Shown here piece by piece: positions 1-9,051 of a stretch of 26,497 nt of DNA (positions within the stretch are counted from its first letter, which is position 1; each line of letters begins with the position of its first letter). The stretch covers positions 1 to 26,497 of the forward strand of contig CANOHT010000035.1 in assembly GCA_947565865.1 (NCBI GenBank), in the 5' to 3' direction. Below the pieces are notes generated by a model that saw only the letters and a list, made by a program, of their open reading frames with translations, was not told the DNA's origin and searched no databases. The stretch is from an uncultured Clostridia bacterium. GTDB lineage: Bacteria > Bacillota > Clostridia > Christensenellales > Aristaeellaceae. The translations under genes were made by a program, and so were the position numbers.

Positions 1-293
1 CACCGCCCCTGCGAGGCGGTATTAGCTGGTGACCCGTCTATGGCTACACACAACATGCTATGCCACAGGGGGCCTGGGGGCGGCTACGGTGCATGTTCAA
101 TTTAGCCGCCCCCAGACCTCTTTGCTACTTTCTCCGTGGAGAAAGTAGGGCCAAACAAGCTTCACAGCCCTGCCAAGGGCAAACCCATCCACAACATCAA
201 CGGTACCAGTCCCATGTGCAACCGGGTTTCAAAACCAAACCAGACAGCAGCTTTGCAGCGGATGCCAACTTGCTTGCTCCTATGGAGGTAGAA
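1..293 (+). repeat. Hairpin repeat, type A, left unit U1
   Basis: First visible unit of the left tandem array. Hairpins in order are: ACCGCC/GGCGGT (2-20), an 11-bp perfect stem GGGGGCGGCTA/TAGCCGCCCCC (76-86 with 103-113), a 9-bp perfect stem ACTTTCTCC/GGAGAAAGT with a 2-nt loop (127-146), and GCCCT/AGGGC. Then comes a conserved block starting near AACGGTTCCAGTCCC (here with a point change) and a small CTCC-TAT-GGAG hairpin near the unit end. The unit is 293 bp. I chose the start at CACCGCC for convenience, and the true biological boundary is unknown. Open reading frames cross it but are not kept between copies. Confidence 0.85.
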
Positions 294-584
294 CACCGCC
301 CCTGCGAGGCGGTATTAGCTGGTAGCTGTTTATGTCTACGCACATCGTGCTAAGCGGCGGGGGCCTGGGGGCGGCTACGGTGCTTGTTCAATTTAGCCGC
401 CCCCAATCCTCTTTGCTACTTTCTCCGTAGATAAAGTAGGGCTAAACAAGCTTCACAGCTCTGCCAAGGGCAAACTCTCCCACACTACCAACGGTTCCAG
501 TCCCATGTGCAACCGGGTTTCAAAACCAAACCAGACAGCAGCCTTGCAGCGGATGCCAACCTGCCCGCTCCTATGGAGTTAGGA
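294..584 (+). repeat. Hairpin repeat, type A, left unit U2
   Basis: Second unit, 291 bp, head to tail with the first. The 11-bp stem is intact (367-377 with 394-404). The ACTTTCTCC hairpin at 418 has decayed on its 3' arm, with one mismatch in the stem. The GCCCT/AGGGC hairpin has a C-to-T change that leaves a wobble pair. The 5' part differs from U1 (around 324-360), while the 3' half is nearly identical to U3. Confidence 0.85.
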
Positions 585-981
585 CACCGCCCCTGCGAGG
601 CGGTATTAGCTGGTAGCTGTTTATGTTAACGCACGTCGCGCTAAGCGACGGGGGGCCTGGGGGAACGAAGTACCGCGCCGCCAGTGGCGGATGAAGCGGT
701 ACGCAGTTCCAATGAGGCACAGAGCGGGGACAGCGCCTGCGTCCCCGCGACATTGCCGAATTGTGGATCGGCTACGGTGCATGTTCAATTTAGCCGCCCC
801 CAGACCTCTTTGCTACTTTCTCCGTGGAGAAAGTAGGGCCAAACAAGCTTCACAGCCCTGCCAAGGGCAAGCCCATCCACAACACCAAGCGTGCCAGTCC
901 CATGTGCAACCGGGTTTCCAAACCAAACCAGACAGCAGCCTTGCAGCGGATGCCAACCTGCCCGCTCCTATGGAGTTAGGA
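585..981 (+). repeat. Hairpin repeat, type A with 105-bp insert, left unit U3
   Basis: Third unit, 397 bp. It equals a standard unit of 292 bp plus a 105-bp module at 664-768. The module splits the 5' arm of the largest stem: GGGGG stays at 659-663, CGGCTA resumes at 769-774, and the complete 3' arm lies at 791-801. The rest is the ordinary type A order, including the 9-bp ACTTTCTCC/GGAGAAAGT hairpin and the conserved AGTCCCATGTGCAACC block. Confidence 0.85.
664..768 (+). repeat. 105-bp hairpin module inserted in U3
   Basis: The block interrupts the 5' arm of the unit's main stem. It has its own inverted repeats: GTACCGC/GCGGTAC enclosing CCGCC-AGT-GGCGG, and GCGGGGAC/GTCCCCGC. A second copy lies at 1061-1165 at the corresponding position. 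There is no reading frame of note. It may be a small non-autonomous insertion or a modular part of the repeat. Confidence 0.75.
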
Positions 982-1267
982 CACCGCCCCTGCGAGGCGG
1001 TATTAACTGGTAGCCGCTCATGTTTACACACAACATGCTATGCCACGGGGGCCTGGGGGGAACGAAGTACCGCGCCGCCAGTGGCGGATGAAGCGGTACG
1101 CAGTTCCAATGAGGCACAGAGCGGGGACAGCGTCAGCGTTCCCGCGACAATGCCGAATGGTGGATTGCCACTCATGCAGGTTAACTTTGGCGGCCCCAGA
1201 CCTCTTTGCTACTTTCTCCGTGGAGAAAGCAGGGCCAAACAAGCTCCACTGCCCTGCCAAGGGCCGC
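982..1267 (+). repeat. Hairpin repeat, type B, terminal left unit U4
   Basis: Last unit of the left array. Its start matches the other units, and it carries the 105-bp module at 1061-1165. After the module the sequence changes to a second unit type: CTCATGCAGGTTAACTTTGG followed by CGGCCCC, in place of the GTGCATGTTCAATTTAGCC loop and arm of type A. It then shares the ACTTTCTCC hairpin and ends at CCAAGGGCCGC (to 1267), where homology stops. Internal units read GGGCAAAC or GGGCAAGC there. The same ending is seen in the gene-facing unit of the right array. Confidence 0.8.
1061..1165 (+). repeat. 105-bp hairpin module, second copy in U4
   Basis: Same length as the copy at 664-768 and nearly identical. 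Differences cluster in the GCGGGGAC hairpin. The 3' arm is GTTCCCGC instead of GTCCCCGC, which keeps a G-U wobble, and the loop differs. It is placed after the same GGGGG run as in U3, although the sequence that follows is of the type B variety. Confidence 0.75.
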
Positions 1268-1345
1268 ATCCTCCCCACGCAGATACTTTCACCCTGCCAA
1301 AGGCAGAATACTGTACTTGCAATCCTGAATCCCGTTCATCCCGCC

Positions 1346-1376
1346 GCCCTTTCTCCATCCGAGAAAGGGCTTTTTT
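1346..1376 (+). terminator. Intrinsic terminator after left repeat array
   Basis: Perfect 10-bp stem GCCCTTTCTC (1346-1355) / GAGAAAGGGC (1361-1370), 5-nt loop, then six T. No gene lies between the end of the array (1267) and this site, so the obvious + strand transcript for it to stop is one that crosses the repeats. It also shields the downstream giant gene from read-through. The CTTTCTC/GAGAAAG core resembles the hairpin inside each repeat unit. Confidence 0.85.
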
Positions 1377-1455
1377 GTTACAGCATGGATAGTTGCCCCC
1401 CTTTCCGGGCAGGCTGAACCCAAAACCTGCGTTTCTCGCGAAAGGATGGCGTTCC

Positions 1456-4400
1456 ATGGCGCAGACCGTGATTTTGCTAATCGCCCTCATCCTGCTGCTG
1501 GCGTTGGGCTGGCTGGCGCTGCGCAAGCAGCACGGCATGGCAGCGCCGCACACCCCCCAGCCAGGGGACAGTGCGGAAGCCGTGGCTGCGCTGGCCCTGC
1601 GGACACCCTGGCGGCGCAGGGGTCGGCTTCACCTGCCCCGGGGGCTTTTCCGGCTCCTGTCCAGCCTGCTGTCCAGCCATGAGGCCGGGAGCGCCATGGA
1701 AATCCTTCGTACTGACGGTCGTTCGCTGACCCTGCTGCTGCTGACGCTGCGCCGGGATCTTCACCATGCCGCCGCGCTCCCCGCAGATGAACGCGGGACG
1801 CCGCGTATGCTGCTCCTGGCCCGGGAGCTTGCGCGCCTGAACAGCCCCTGCGACGCAGAAAGTCTGAACGCCGCGCTCGCCAGCTGGCATGAAGTTTCCG
1901 CCACCACCCTGGAAGAGAGAATGGCCCTGCCGCTGTGTCTTCGTCTGGCGCTGTGGGAGCGGCTTGGCGCTCTGCTCGCCGACCTGCGCAGGGATCTTGC
2001 CGAGACTCATCGCGGTCGCCAGCTGGCAAAAAAGCTAATGGGCAGCCGCAAGCCCATGGCCCAGCTGGCCTCCTGTCAGCTTTCTGATTCCTGTGTGGAC
2101 GCGCTGCTCCATACCCTGCGCCACGCAGAGCATACCACGCTTCTCAGCGCCCTGAACGACCATCTGGCCCAGCAGGACATCACCCCCGGCGAAGCCGCCC
2201 TCCGCCACAGCCGCCATCAGGCCATGCTGGCAGAGGGGCTGGTGTATGCCCACACGGCCCTCACCCGGCTCTCCACCGTTGACTGGCCTGCCGCCGAGGA
2301 AGCCTCCGACCCGCTGCATCTCCTGTTTCAGGAGGACCCTGCCGCCGTTTATCCCGCCATGACAAGTCAGAGCCGGCTGGACTACCGCCACCGCGCCGCC
2401 AGCCTGGCCCGTCTGTTCCACGCAGATGAAACGCGGCTGGCCCGAACCGTTCTTCAGCTTTGCCGGGAGGCGGAGGCGGACGGCCTGGGCAATCATGTGG
2501 GCTGGTATCTCCTGGAGCATAACGGCGCCGCCGCACTCCGCCGTCAGCTGCGAAGCCGCTATGGCGGCCTGAGGCTGGCCTTCCGCCGGCATGCCATGGG
2601 CGTCTACCGCTCGCTGCTCCTGCTGGCGGATGTCCTGGCAGCCTGGGGCCTGCTGGAATTGGGCTGCTCGCTTTGGCTTCTGCCCCTGCCGCTGATCCCG
2701 GTCAGCGTACTCCTGCGCGCCGTCCTGGACGCGCTCTTTTGCTGGCTTCTCCCCGCGCTGCCGCCGCCGCAGATGCAAATCGACCGCGTCACCGAGGATA
2801 TGCGCACGCTGGTGGTCATCCCCGCCGTTCTCCATCAGCGTGCCGAGGCCGTTCCCATGGTTCGCCGGCTGCTGCTGGCCCGCAAGGCCTTTCCTGAGGG
2901 CGCCATCGACTGCCTGCTTCTGGGCGATTACGGCGACAGCCTGACCCAGACCGCCGGGGACGACAGCGCCATCACCTTCGCCGCCCGCTCGGCCATCGAG
3001 GCCATCGACAGGCCGGATAACCGTTTCCTCTACCTCCACCGCCGCCGCGTCTACAACAAGCCCCTCCATCGCTACACCGGGCGGGCCGACCGTCACGGCG
3101 CCATCGAGTGCCTCAGCCGCCTGATCTGCGAGGGCGTATGCGCCGATGAGTTCGACGAGGCCTCCGCCGCGTCGGCCTTCTTCCATCACCGTTACGCCTT
3201 TGTGCTGACCCTGACGCCGGAGGCAACCCCCGCGCCGGACATGCTGCTGCCCCTGCTGGGCGTGCTGCTTCATCCCCTGAACGCCCGGCGGGAAACGCCT
3301 GAAGGCGTGCGCGGCGTCAGCATGGCTCAGCCCCGGCTGCTCCCTGACCCGGACAGCCTGCGCACCCGGCTCACCCTATGGCATGCCAGGGAAAGGCGTC
3401 TGCCCTGGCCCCGGCTGATTCAGCGGACAGAGGCCGCCGCCGTCCGCCTGTTCCGCCCGGAGGATGTGCTTGCCGCCACCGACGATGTACTCGCGGCCGC
3501 GGATACAACCCACCTGCTCCTTGGCGAATTGGCCGGCTGCATCCAGGCGGAGGATGCCGTCGCATACCTTGCGCAGCCCGCCTCCCTGGCAGGCTGGCTT
3601 CGCCGCGCCCAGCGCCAGGCCCGGCGCGTATGGCAGCTGCTGCCCTGGCTGACGCCATGGATCAGCCCCGGCGGCAGCGTTCGCCGCAACCCGCTTGCCC
3701 ATGGCAGCCGGTTCATCCTGCGCTCCCGGCTTTGGCAGGTGCTCGTACCGCCCATGCAGCTGCTTGGCCTGCTCTACGCGGCGGCAGCCTCCAATCTTCC
3801 GTTGCTGCTGGTCGCCTTGCTCGCCCCGGAGCTTCCGACCCTTTTTCCGCTGTCCCGGCACTCGGTCATGGGGCTTGTTTCCCATGCGGTGCTTCTGCCG
3901 CTGCGGGCAGTCGTCCGCGCGGCGGGGCTGGCGGAGGGCGTGTGGCATATCCTGACCCGTCAGGATCCCGCCCTGCCCTTCCAGCGGCCTGAAAGCCTGG
4001 CTACCCTGGAAAGCTGGAGCCAGTGCGTGGCGGCCATCGCTGTGGCCGGGCTGAGCTTTTTGCGCCTGCCGCCCTTCTGGCCCGGACTTGCGCTGGGAGC
4101 CGTCTTTGCCTTTTTCCCGCTGATGCACACCCATCTTGACGCTCCGCTGCGCCGTCGCACACCCATCACGGACGCGGCGGACAGCGACCTGACCGACATG
4201 GCCCAGGCCACCTGGCGCTACTTTGAGGAAACCGTCACCGAACAATCGCGTCATCTGCCGCCTGTATCCCTGCAGGTCAAGCCCTATCGCGGCCCCGCGG
4301 ATGTTGCGGATACCTCGGATATCGGCCTTTACCTGTTGTCCCTGCTGGCGGCCAAGGAGCTCTCCCTGATCTCCGCCGAGGTCATGGCCAGCCGGATGTC

Positions 4401-7400
4401 CGCCACCGCGGACACCCTGGCCATCCTGCCCACCTGGCACGGCCTCCCCTATCGGCGCTATCTCCTGGCAACCCTCCTGCCGGAGGCCCCCGGATACGTT
4501 TCTGCCGAGGCCTGCGGCATTTACGGCGCTTGTCTGCGGTGCGCGGCACAGGGCCTTCGGGCCTGTCTTTCGGATGTTCCCGAAGCCCTGCGGGATCTGC
4601 CCGCCCGCCTGGACGCCCTGGCTCAGGCCCTTGACTGGCGCAGTCTTTACGATGCCGAAGCCTCGCAATTCTACCAGGGCGTCCATACGGATTCCGATAC
4701 CCCGGAAGGCCATCACAGCCTTTACGCCTCCCCCGCGCTCCTGTGCAGCTATCTCGCGGTGATGAGCAGGCAAGCGCCGCTTCATCACTTTGCCGCGCTT
4801 TCCACCGTCCGGGCCGCGCAGGGACGCGAAGCCCCCCTTTGCAGCCCCACCGGCTCGGCGGAGGACTACCTGCTTGCGCTGCTCATGCTGCCCGCGGCCC
4901 CCGGCTCCCCCATGGCCCGCTCGGTAGACGTGCTGCTGCGGGAGGAAAAGCGGCGCGGACATGAGGGCATGTTCGGCCTGTCCGCCTGCGCCGTGTGGGC
5001 CTTTGACCAGCAGATGAACTACCAGCTGCGGCCCCTGGGCTTGCCTGAAATGGCCATGGAGGCCTGTTCCGCCGGCCCCGCCATCGTCCCCTACGCCTGC
5101 GCCCTGGGGCTGCCCTTTGATCCTGCCGCCGCCCACGAGAGCCTTACCCGTCTGCGCAGCCACGGCATGCTCACCCACCTGGGCTTCTACGACAGCCTTG
5201 ATCTGGACATCAACCGCCTGCCCGACGGCACGGAGCAGGAGCCTGTGCGCACCCATCTTTCCGGCCATCAGGCCATGGTGCTGTGCGGGCTTTGCAACGC
5301 GCTGACCGCCGGCAGCCTTGTGAGAACCTTCATGGCCATCCCGGAGGCCGCCGCGTTTTCCTCCATGCTGCGACGCCCGGAAGGCCAGCGCCTGATTCTT
5401 CCCCCACGGCTGATGCACCCGGAGCAGGCTGTCCGCCGGGAGCCATCCTTCCGCCGGGACGCCCGCCCCTTTGTCCTTCCCCTTGACGCGCACCTGATCG
5501 GCTCCCCGGAGGCCAGCCTGCTCATGAGCGCCCAGGGCCTTGGCGTCATGCGCTGCCGCGGCGTAAACCTCACGCGCTTCACCGGCGACCCCACCGTGGT
5601 GGAGGGAATACAGTTCTATGTAGGCGACGGTATCCATACCTGGCGCCTGGGCGATCCCGCCCTGGAGGGAGAGACCGTCTTCGCGGAAGGCTGCATCCGG
5701 CTGATCCGACGCTTCAGCAGTCTCCAATGCACGCTGACGGCCATGGTGGACCCGGCCAGCGGCACCTTCCTGCATACGCTGGAAATCGCCAACCTGTCCG
5801 CCTCTGAGCGCTATGTGGAGGCGGCGGACTGCCTGATTCCCGGCTTTGCCGATGATACCGCCCCCTGCGTTCAGGCCGCCCGTCCCTCCGACCGTGTGCT
5901 GACGCTCACCCGCCGCCCCGGTCGGCCCGATACGCCCACACTGACCCTGTGCCATGTGCTCACCACCGCCGACCCGCTCATCGCCCTTGCCAGCGTCACC
6001 GACCGAGTCCGTTTTCAAGGCGCGGGGCACACGCTGAGCCATCCCGCCGCCCTGGATACCCCCCTGTCGGACGGCTTTGACGCCGCGCCGCTCCTGCCCT
6101 GCGCAGCCTTTCGCATGAAGCTGTCCCTGGGGGTGCGGGGGCGCGCCATGCTGATCTTCACCACCCGTCTGCTCCGACCCGCCGAGGGCTTCTCCCTGGA
6201 AAGCATGACCCCGCGGATGACCGATCTGCCGGGGCTGCTCACCCTGTCCAGGCTGGCCTGCCGCGCCATCACCGATGCCCTGAACGCCCATCAGGCCCAG
6301 GCGGCATTGCTGTCCCGGCTCTCCGGCCCCTGCCTATGGTCGGGCCAGCCCCATCAGGGCGCAGTGTCCCCCCTGGCGCTCCCCCTGTCCGCGCTGGCCG
6401 ATACCGGGCTGAACCTCAGCCTTCCGCTGATAACGGTGATGCTGTATACCCCCGACGGTATACCGCTCCTGCGCGAAGCGGCGGAAGGCGCGGCCTGGCT
6501 GACCCTCTCCGGACAGGCCGTATCCCTGTGCGTACTCTGCGGCGGCGATCACGCCGAAACCGCTCGGAAGGCCGCTGAAGCCGCCTTGGTCAACAGCCTG
6601 ATCCGCCAGCAGAAGCAGGCCCAGGCCATGGTACTGCTGACCAGCGATCTCCCCGACGGCGCCCGGGATACCCTGGCGGCAGCCTCGCGGCTGGTGCTGT
6701 ACGAATCGGCAGGCTCTCTGGCGGAACAGCTGGACGGCCTGTTCGTCCCCCTGCCGCCCGCCGTGCCAGCTGATCCGCCCGATGAGGCTCCCGCGCTTGC
6801 CGAGGAGCCCCTGCGCTTCGCCGGCCCTTACGGCGGCTTCCAGGATCAGACGGACGATTACGTTATCCGCCTGGGACACGGCGTCCGCCCGCCGCTCTCC
6901 TGGGGCCAGGAGCTGTACGGGGATCGCGTCATCAGCCGCTGTTTTGACGGCGGCCTGGGGATGACGCGCCTGGGCGCTCTCGCGCTCTCCGCCGCTTCGA
7001 CGGACGGCCTCTGCCCCATGCCAGCCGAGATTCCCTATCTGCTGGAGATGGACACGGTCTTCACCCCCACACCGCTGCCCCTGGGCGGCGATTTGGCCTG
7101 CCGCGTCCAGCACAGCCCCGGCCAAACCACCTGGCACACCCTGGGCCATGGGCTGGACTGCACCCTGCAGGCCGCCGTCATTCCCGACGCGCCCTTTGTC
7201 CTTCGCACCCTTCGGCTGAAAAACCTTACCGGCCAGGAGCGCTCCCTGAAGCTGGCGCTGGCCTGCCGCTTCAGCGCCTCATCCGGCCTGACCTATCTGA
7301 CGGAAATCCCCGGCGGCATGGCAGCCCTTGCTCCCGGCGAAACGAAAACAAGCTGGCTGGTCATGCCAGAAGGCGGCTGCACCGTCGCGCGCCGGAACGC

Positions 7401-9051
7401 CTCGGCCTTCCTGGGCCTGGGCAACGGCCTGCCCCACGGCATCGACGCCCCCTCGGAAGACACGGGCGATATGGCGCTGCTGCTTCAGCCGCTGACCCTG
7501 CCCGCCGGCGGAAGCGCCGCCGTTACCTGGCTGCTTGGGGCCTCCCCCACAGCGGACGGCATGGAGCAGGTCATGCGGCGCGTACTGGACGGCGGCACCT
7601 CCGCGATCCTTCGCCTGTCCCGTCAGCGCTGGGCATCATCGCTTTCCGCCCTCACCGTCTCCACCCCCGATGACGCCCTCAACCTTCTGATGAACCGGCT
7701 TTTGCCCTGGCAAAGCCGGCTTCCTCAAAGCGACGGCTGGCAGGACTTCGTCAGCCTGCTGCTGCAGCTCCCCGCCCGCGCGCTCACCGACCCCAGCCAG
7801 GCCCGCGCCGCGCTGCTGCTGTGCGCCCGCCATCAGTATGAATCGGGAGACATTCAGCAGCGCTGGAGACACCGCGAGGAAGGCCTGCGCACCCGAGCGG
7901 TGGGCGCCCGTTTGCTGCTGCCTCTGATGACCGCCCGCTATATCGCCCTCACCGGAGACAGCGGCGTTCTCACAGAAGCGCTTCCCTACCTGCTGGATTC
8001 CCCCGGCGGGAGAGCGGCTGAAGGCCCTGACGCCCCCGGGCTGACAAAGGAGCGCTTCCCGCTCCATGACCACTGCATGCGCGCCTTGACCAGCATCCGC
8101 CTCGGCTCCCACGGCCTGCCGCTGGCGGGCCCCTCCGCGCCGGAAGACAGCCTGACCCTGGCCCCCGGCGAAAACGTCGCCCTGGCCCTGCTGTTCTCCC
8201 AGGCCCTGACGGCCTACGCCTCCTGCACGGACGGCGAGGAGCGGGCCGACATCCAGGCCGTGAACGAGCGGCTCACCGCCGCCATACACCAGGCCGGCTG
8301 GGATGGCTCCTGGTATTTGCTGTCCTACCTGCCCGATGGCCGCCCCATCGGCAGCGCCCAGTATCCCGAATACCATTTGGACGGTGTCACCCAGGCTTGG
8401 GCGGTGGCCGCGCTGGGCGACACGGAGCGTACCCGGCAGGCCATGGCCTCTGCCTGGCAGCAGCTTTACGAGCCGACAGCAGGACTTATGCGCTGCCTGA
8501 CGCCTCCCATGGAAAGCCTGCGCGTGGGCCCCGCCTCGGCACTGCTGCCCGGCGCCGGACGCAATGGCGGGCAGGATACCCTATCCGCCGCGTGGCTGCT
8601 GGAAGCCCTGGCGCTCCTGGGCTGGCACGACCGGGCCTGGCTGCTGCTGGACGGCCTGAATCCCCTGCTCCGCACAGACGATGCCGACCGCTACCGTCAG
8701 CCGCCGTACCTGCTGCCCGCCTCCATGACCGCACCGCCCCAGGTTCCCGGTCAGGCGCTTTCCCCTGCCGACGCGGGGGCCGCCGCCGCCCTGTACGATG
8801 TGATACTCCGCCGTCTGCTGGGCCTGAACAAGCTGGGCAGCCAGGTCAGCTTCACCCCCCATGTGCCGCCCCGTTGGGACTTCTTCTCCCTGACCCTTCG
8901 CTACGGCGCGTCCACCTGGCATTTCCATGCCAGCCGGGATACCGCCGCGCTGACCTGCGACGGCGACCGCCTGACCACCGACGCCGTCACCCTGACGGAC
9001 GACGGGCGCATCCATCAGGTGCGCGCGCCCATCAGAACAGCGGAAGCATGA
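1456..9051 (+). CDS. Cyclic beta-1,2-glucan synthase-like GT84/GH94 giant protein, catalytic motifs eroded
   Basis: The 2,531-residue product has the NdvB/ChvB order: N-terminal membrane anchor (about 4-20), hydrophobic segments (about 384-440), a GT84-like region (about 445-740), more membrane segments (about 759-892), the glycoamylase-like region (from about 950, with IGLYLLS), two GH94-type beta-sandwich regions (about 1352 and 1788) and a C-terminal (alpha/alpha)6-like barrel (about 2070-2450). Active enzymes make cyclic beta-1,2-glucan at the inner membrane. Here key motifs are replaced. The GT84 ITLDADT is LTLTPEAT (near 583). The QHRWARGDWQLLPW region is RAQRQARRVWQLLPW. MAHHQGMS is LSGHQAMV (near 1267). 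GSGDWNDG of GH94 is GPSAPEDS (near 2226). The ATG at 1456 is preferred over a TTG at 1393 because AAAGGATG lies about 8 nt upstream and a hydrophobic anchor follows. The fold assignment is good, but activity is doubtful. It may be a pseudoenzyme, a scaffold or a new activity. Confidence 0.85.
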   Translation: MAQTVILLIALILLLALGWLALRKQHGMAAPHTPQPGDSAEAVAALALRTPWRRRGRLHLPRGLFRLLSSLLSSHEAGSAMEILRTDGRSLTLLLLTLRRDLHHAAALPADERGTPRMLLLARELARLNSPCDAESLNAALASWHEVSATTLEERMALPLCLRLALWERLGALLADLRRDLAETHRGRQLAKKLMGSRKPMAQLASCQLSDSCVDALLHTLRHAEHTTLLSALNDHLAQQDITPGEAALRHSRHQAMLAEGLVYAHTALTRLSTVDWPAAEEASDPLHLLFQEDPAAVYPAMTSQSRLDYRHRAASLARLFHADETRLARTVLQLCREAEADGLGNHVGWYLLEHNGAAALRRQLRSRYGGLRLAFRRHAMGVYRSLLLLADVLAAWGLLELGCSLWLLPLPLIPVSVLLRAVLDALFCWLLPALPPPQMQIDRVTEDMRTLVVIPAVLHQRAEAVPMVRRLLLARKAFPEGAIDCLLLGDYGDSLTQTAGDDSAITFAARSAIEAIDRPDNRFLYLHRRRVYNKPLHRYTGRADRHGAIECLSRLICEGVCADEFDEASAASAFFHHRYAFVLTLTPEATPAPDMLLPLLGVLLHPLNARRETPEGVRGVSMAQPRLLPDPDSLRTRLTLWHARERRLPWPRLIQRTEAAAVRLFRPEDVLAATDDVLAAADTTHLLLGELAGCIQAEDAVAYLAQPASLAGWLRRAQRQARRVWQLLPWLTPWISPGGSVRRNPLAHGSRFILRSRLWQVLVPPMQLLGLLYAAAASNLPLLLVALLAPELPTLFPLSRHSVMGLVSHAVLLPLRAVVRAAGLAEGVWHILTRQDPALPFQRPESLATLESWSQCVAAIAVAGLSFLRLPPFWPGLALGAVFAFFPLMHTHLDAPLRRRTPITDAADSDLTDMAQATWRYFEETVTEQSRHLPPVSLQVKPYRGPADVADTSDIGLYLLSLLAAKELSLISAEVMASRMSATADTLAILPTWHGLPYRRYLLATLLPEAPGYVSAEACGIYGACLRCAAQGLRACLSDVPEALRDLPARLDALAQALDWRSLYDAEASQFYQGVHTDSDTPEGHHSLYASPALLCSYLAVMSRQAPLHHFAALSTVRAAQGREAPLCSPTGSAEDYLLALLMLPAAPGSPMARSVDVLLREEKRRGHEGMFGLSACAVWAFDQQMNYQLRPLGLPEMAMEACSAGPAIVPYACALGLPFDPAAAHESLTRLRSHGMLTHLGFYDSLDLDINRLPDGTEQEPVRTHLSGHQAMVLCGLCNALTAGSLVRTFMAIPEAAAFSSMLRRPEGQRLILPPRLMHPEQAVRREPSFRRDARPFVLPLDAHLIGSPEASLLMSAQGLGVMRCRGVNLTRFTGDPTVVEGIQFYVGDGIHTWRLGDPALEGETVFAEGCIRLIRRFSSLQCTLTAMVDPASGTFLHTLEIANLSASERYVEAADCLIPGFADDTAPCVQAARPSDRVLTLTRRPGRPDTPTLTLCHVLTTADPLIALASVTDRVRFQGAGHTLSHPAALDTPLSDGFDAAPLLPCAAFRMKLSLGVRGRAMLIFTTRLLRPAEGFSLESMTPRMTDLPGLLTLSRLACRAITDALNAHQAQAALLSRLSGPCLWSGQPHQGAVSPLALPLSALADTGLNLSLPLITVMLYTPDGIPLLREAAEGAAWLTLSGQAVSLCVLCGGDHAETARKAAEAALVNSLIRQQKQAQAMVLLTSDLPDGARDTLAAASRLVLYESAGSLAEQLDGLFVPLPPAVPADPPDEAPALAEEPLRFAGPYGGFQDQTDDYVIRLGHGVRPPLSWGQELYGDRVISRCFDGGLGMTRLGALALSAASTDGLCPMPAEIPYLLEMDTVFTPTPLPLGGDLACRVQHSPGQTTWHTLGHGLDCTLQAAVIPDAPFVLRTLRLKNLTGQERSLKLALACRFSASSGLTYLTEIPGGMAALAPGETKTSWLVMPEGGCTVARRNASAFLGLGNGLPHGIDAPSEDTGDMALLLQPLTLPAGGSAAVTWLLGASPTADGMEQVMRRVLDGGTSAILRLSRQRWASSLSALTVSTPDDALNLLMNRLLPWQSRLPQSDGWQDFVSLLLQLPARALTDPSQARAALLLCARHQYESGDIQQRWRHREEGLRTRAVGARLLLPLMTARYIALTGDSGVLTEALPYLLDSPGGRAAEGPDAPGLTKERFPLHDHCMRALTSIRLGSHGLPLAGPSAPEDSLTLAPGENVALALLFSQALTAYASCTDGEERADIQAVNERLTAAIHQAGWDGSWYLLSYLPDGRPIGSAQYPEYHLDGVTQAWAVAALGDTERTRQAMASAWQQLYEPTAGLMRCLTPPMESLRVGPASALLPGAGRNGGQDTLSAAWLLEALALLGWHDRAWLLLDGLNPLLRTDDADRYRQPPYLLPASMTAPPQVPGQALSPADAGAAAALYDVILRRLLGLNKLGSQVSFTPHVPPRWDFFSLTLRYGASTWHFHASRDTAALTCDGDRLTTDAVTLTDDGRIHQVRAPIRTAEA

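Noticed and set aside
1..1267. CRISPR array
   Set aside because: The repeat period is near 290 bp with long conserved units and no short repeat/variable spacer pattern, and there are no cas genes.
691..1392. 233-residue reading frame through the left repeats, and a 234-residue frame at 25380-26084 (-)
   Set aside because: The frames run through repeats whose units change length by non-multiples of three. The left and right proteins use different frames of the same repeat, no ribosome site precedes them, and conservation follows hairpin arms rather than codons.
3376..6291. 971-residue antisense frame inside the giant gene
   Set aside because: It is rich in Gly, Gln, His and Arg with no domain, opposite a gene with clear homology. 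Long antisense frames are common when third positions are mostly G or C.
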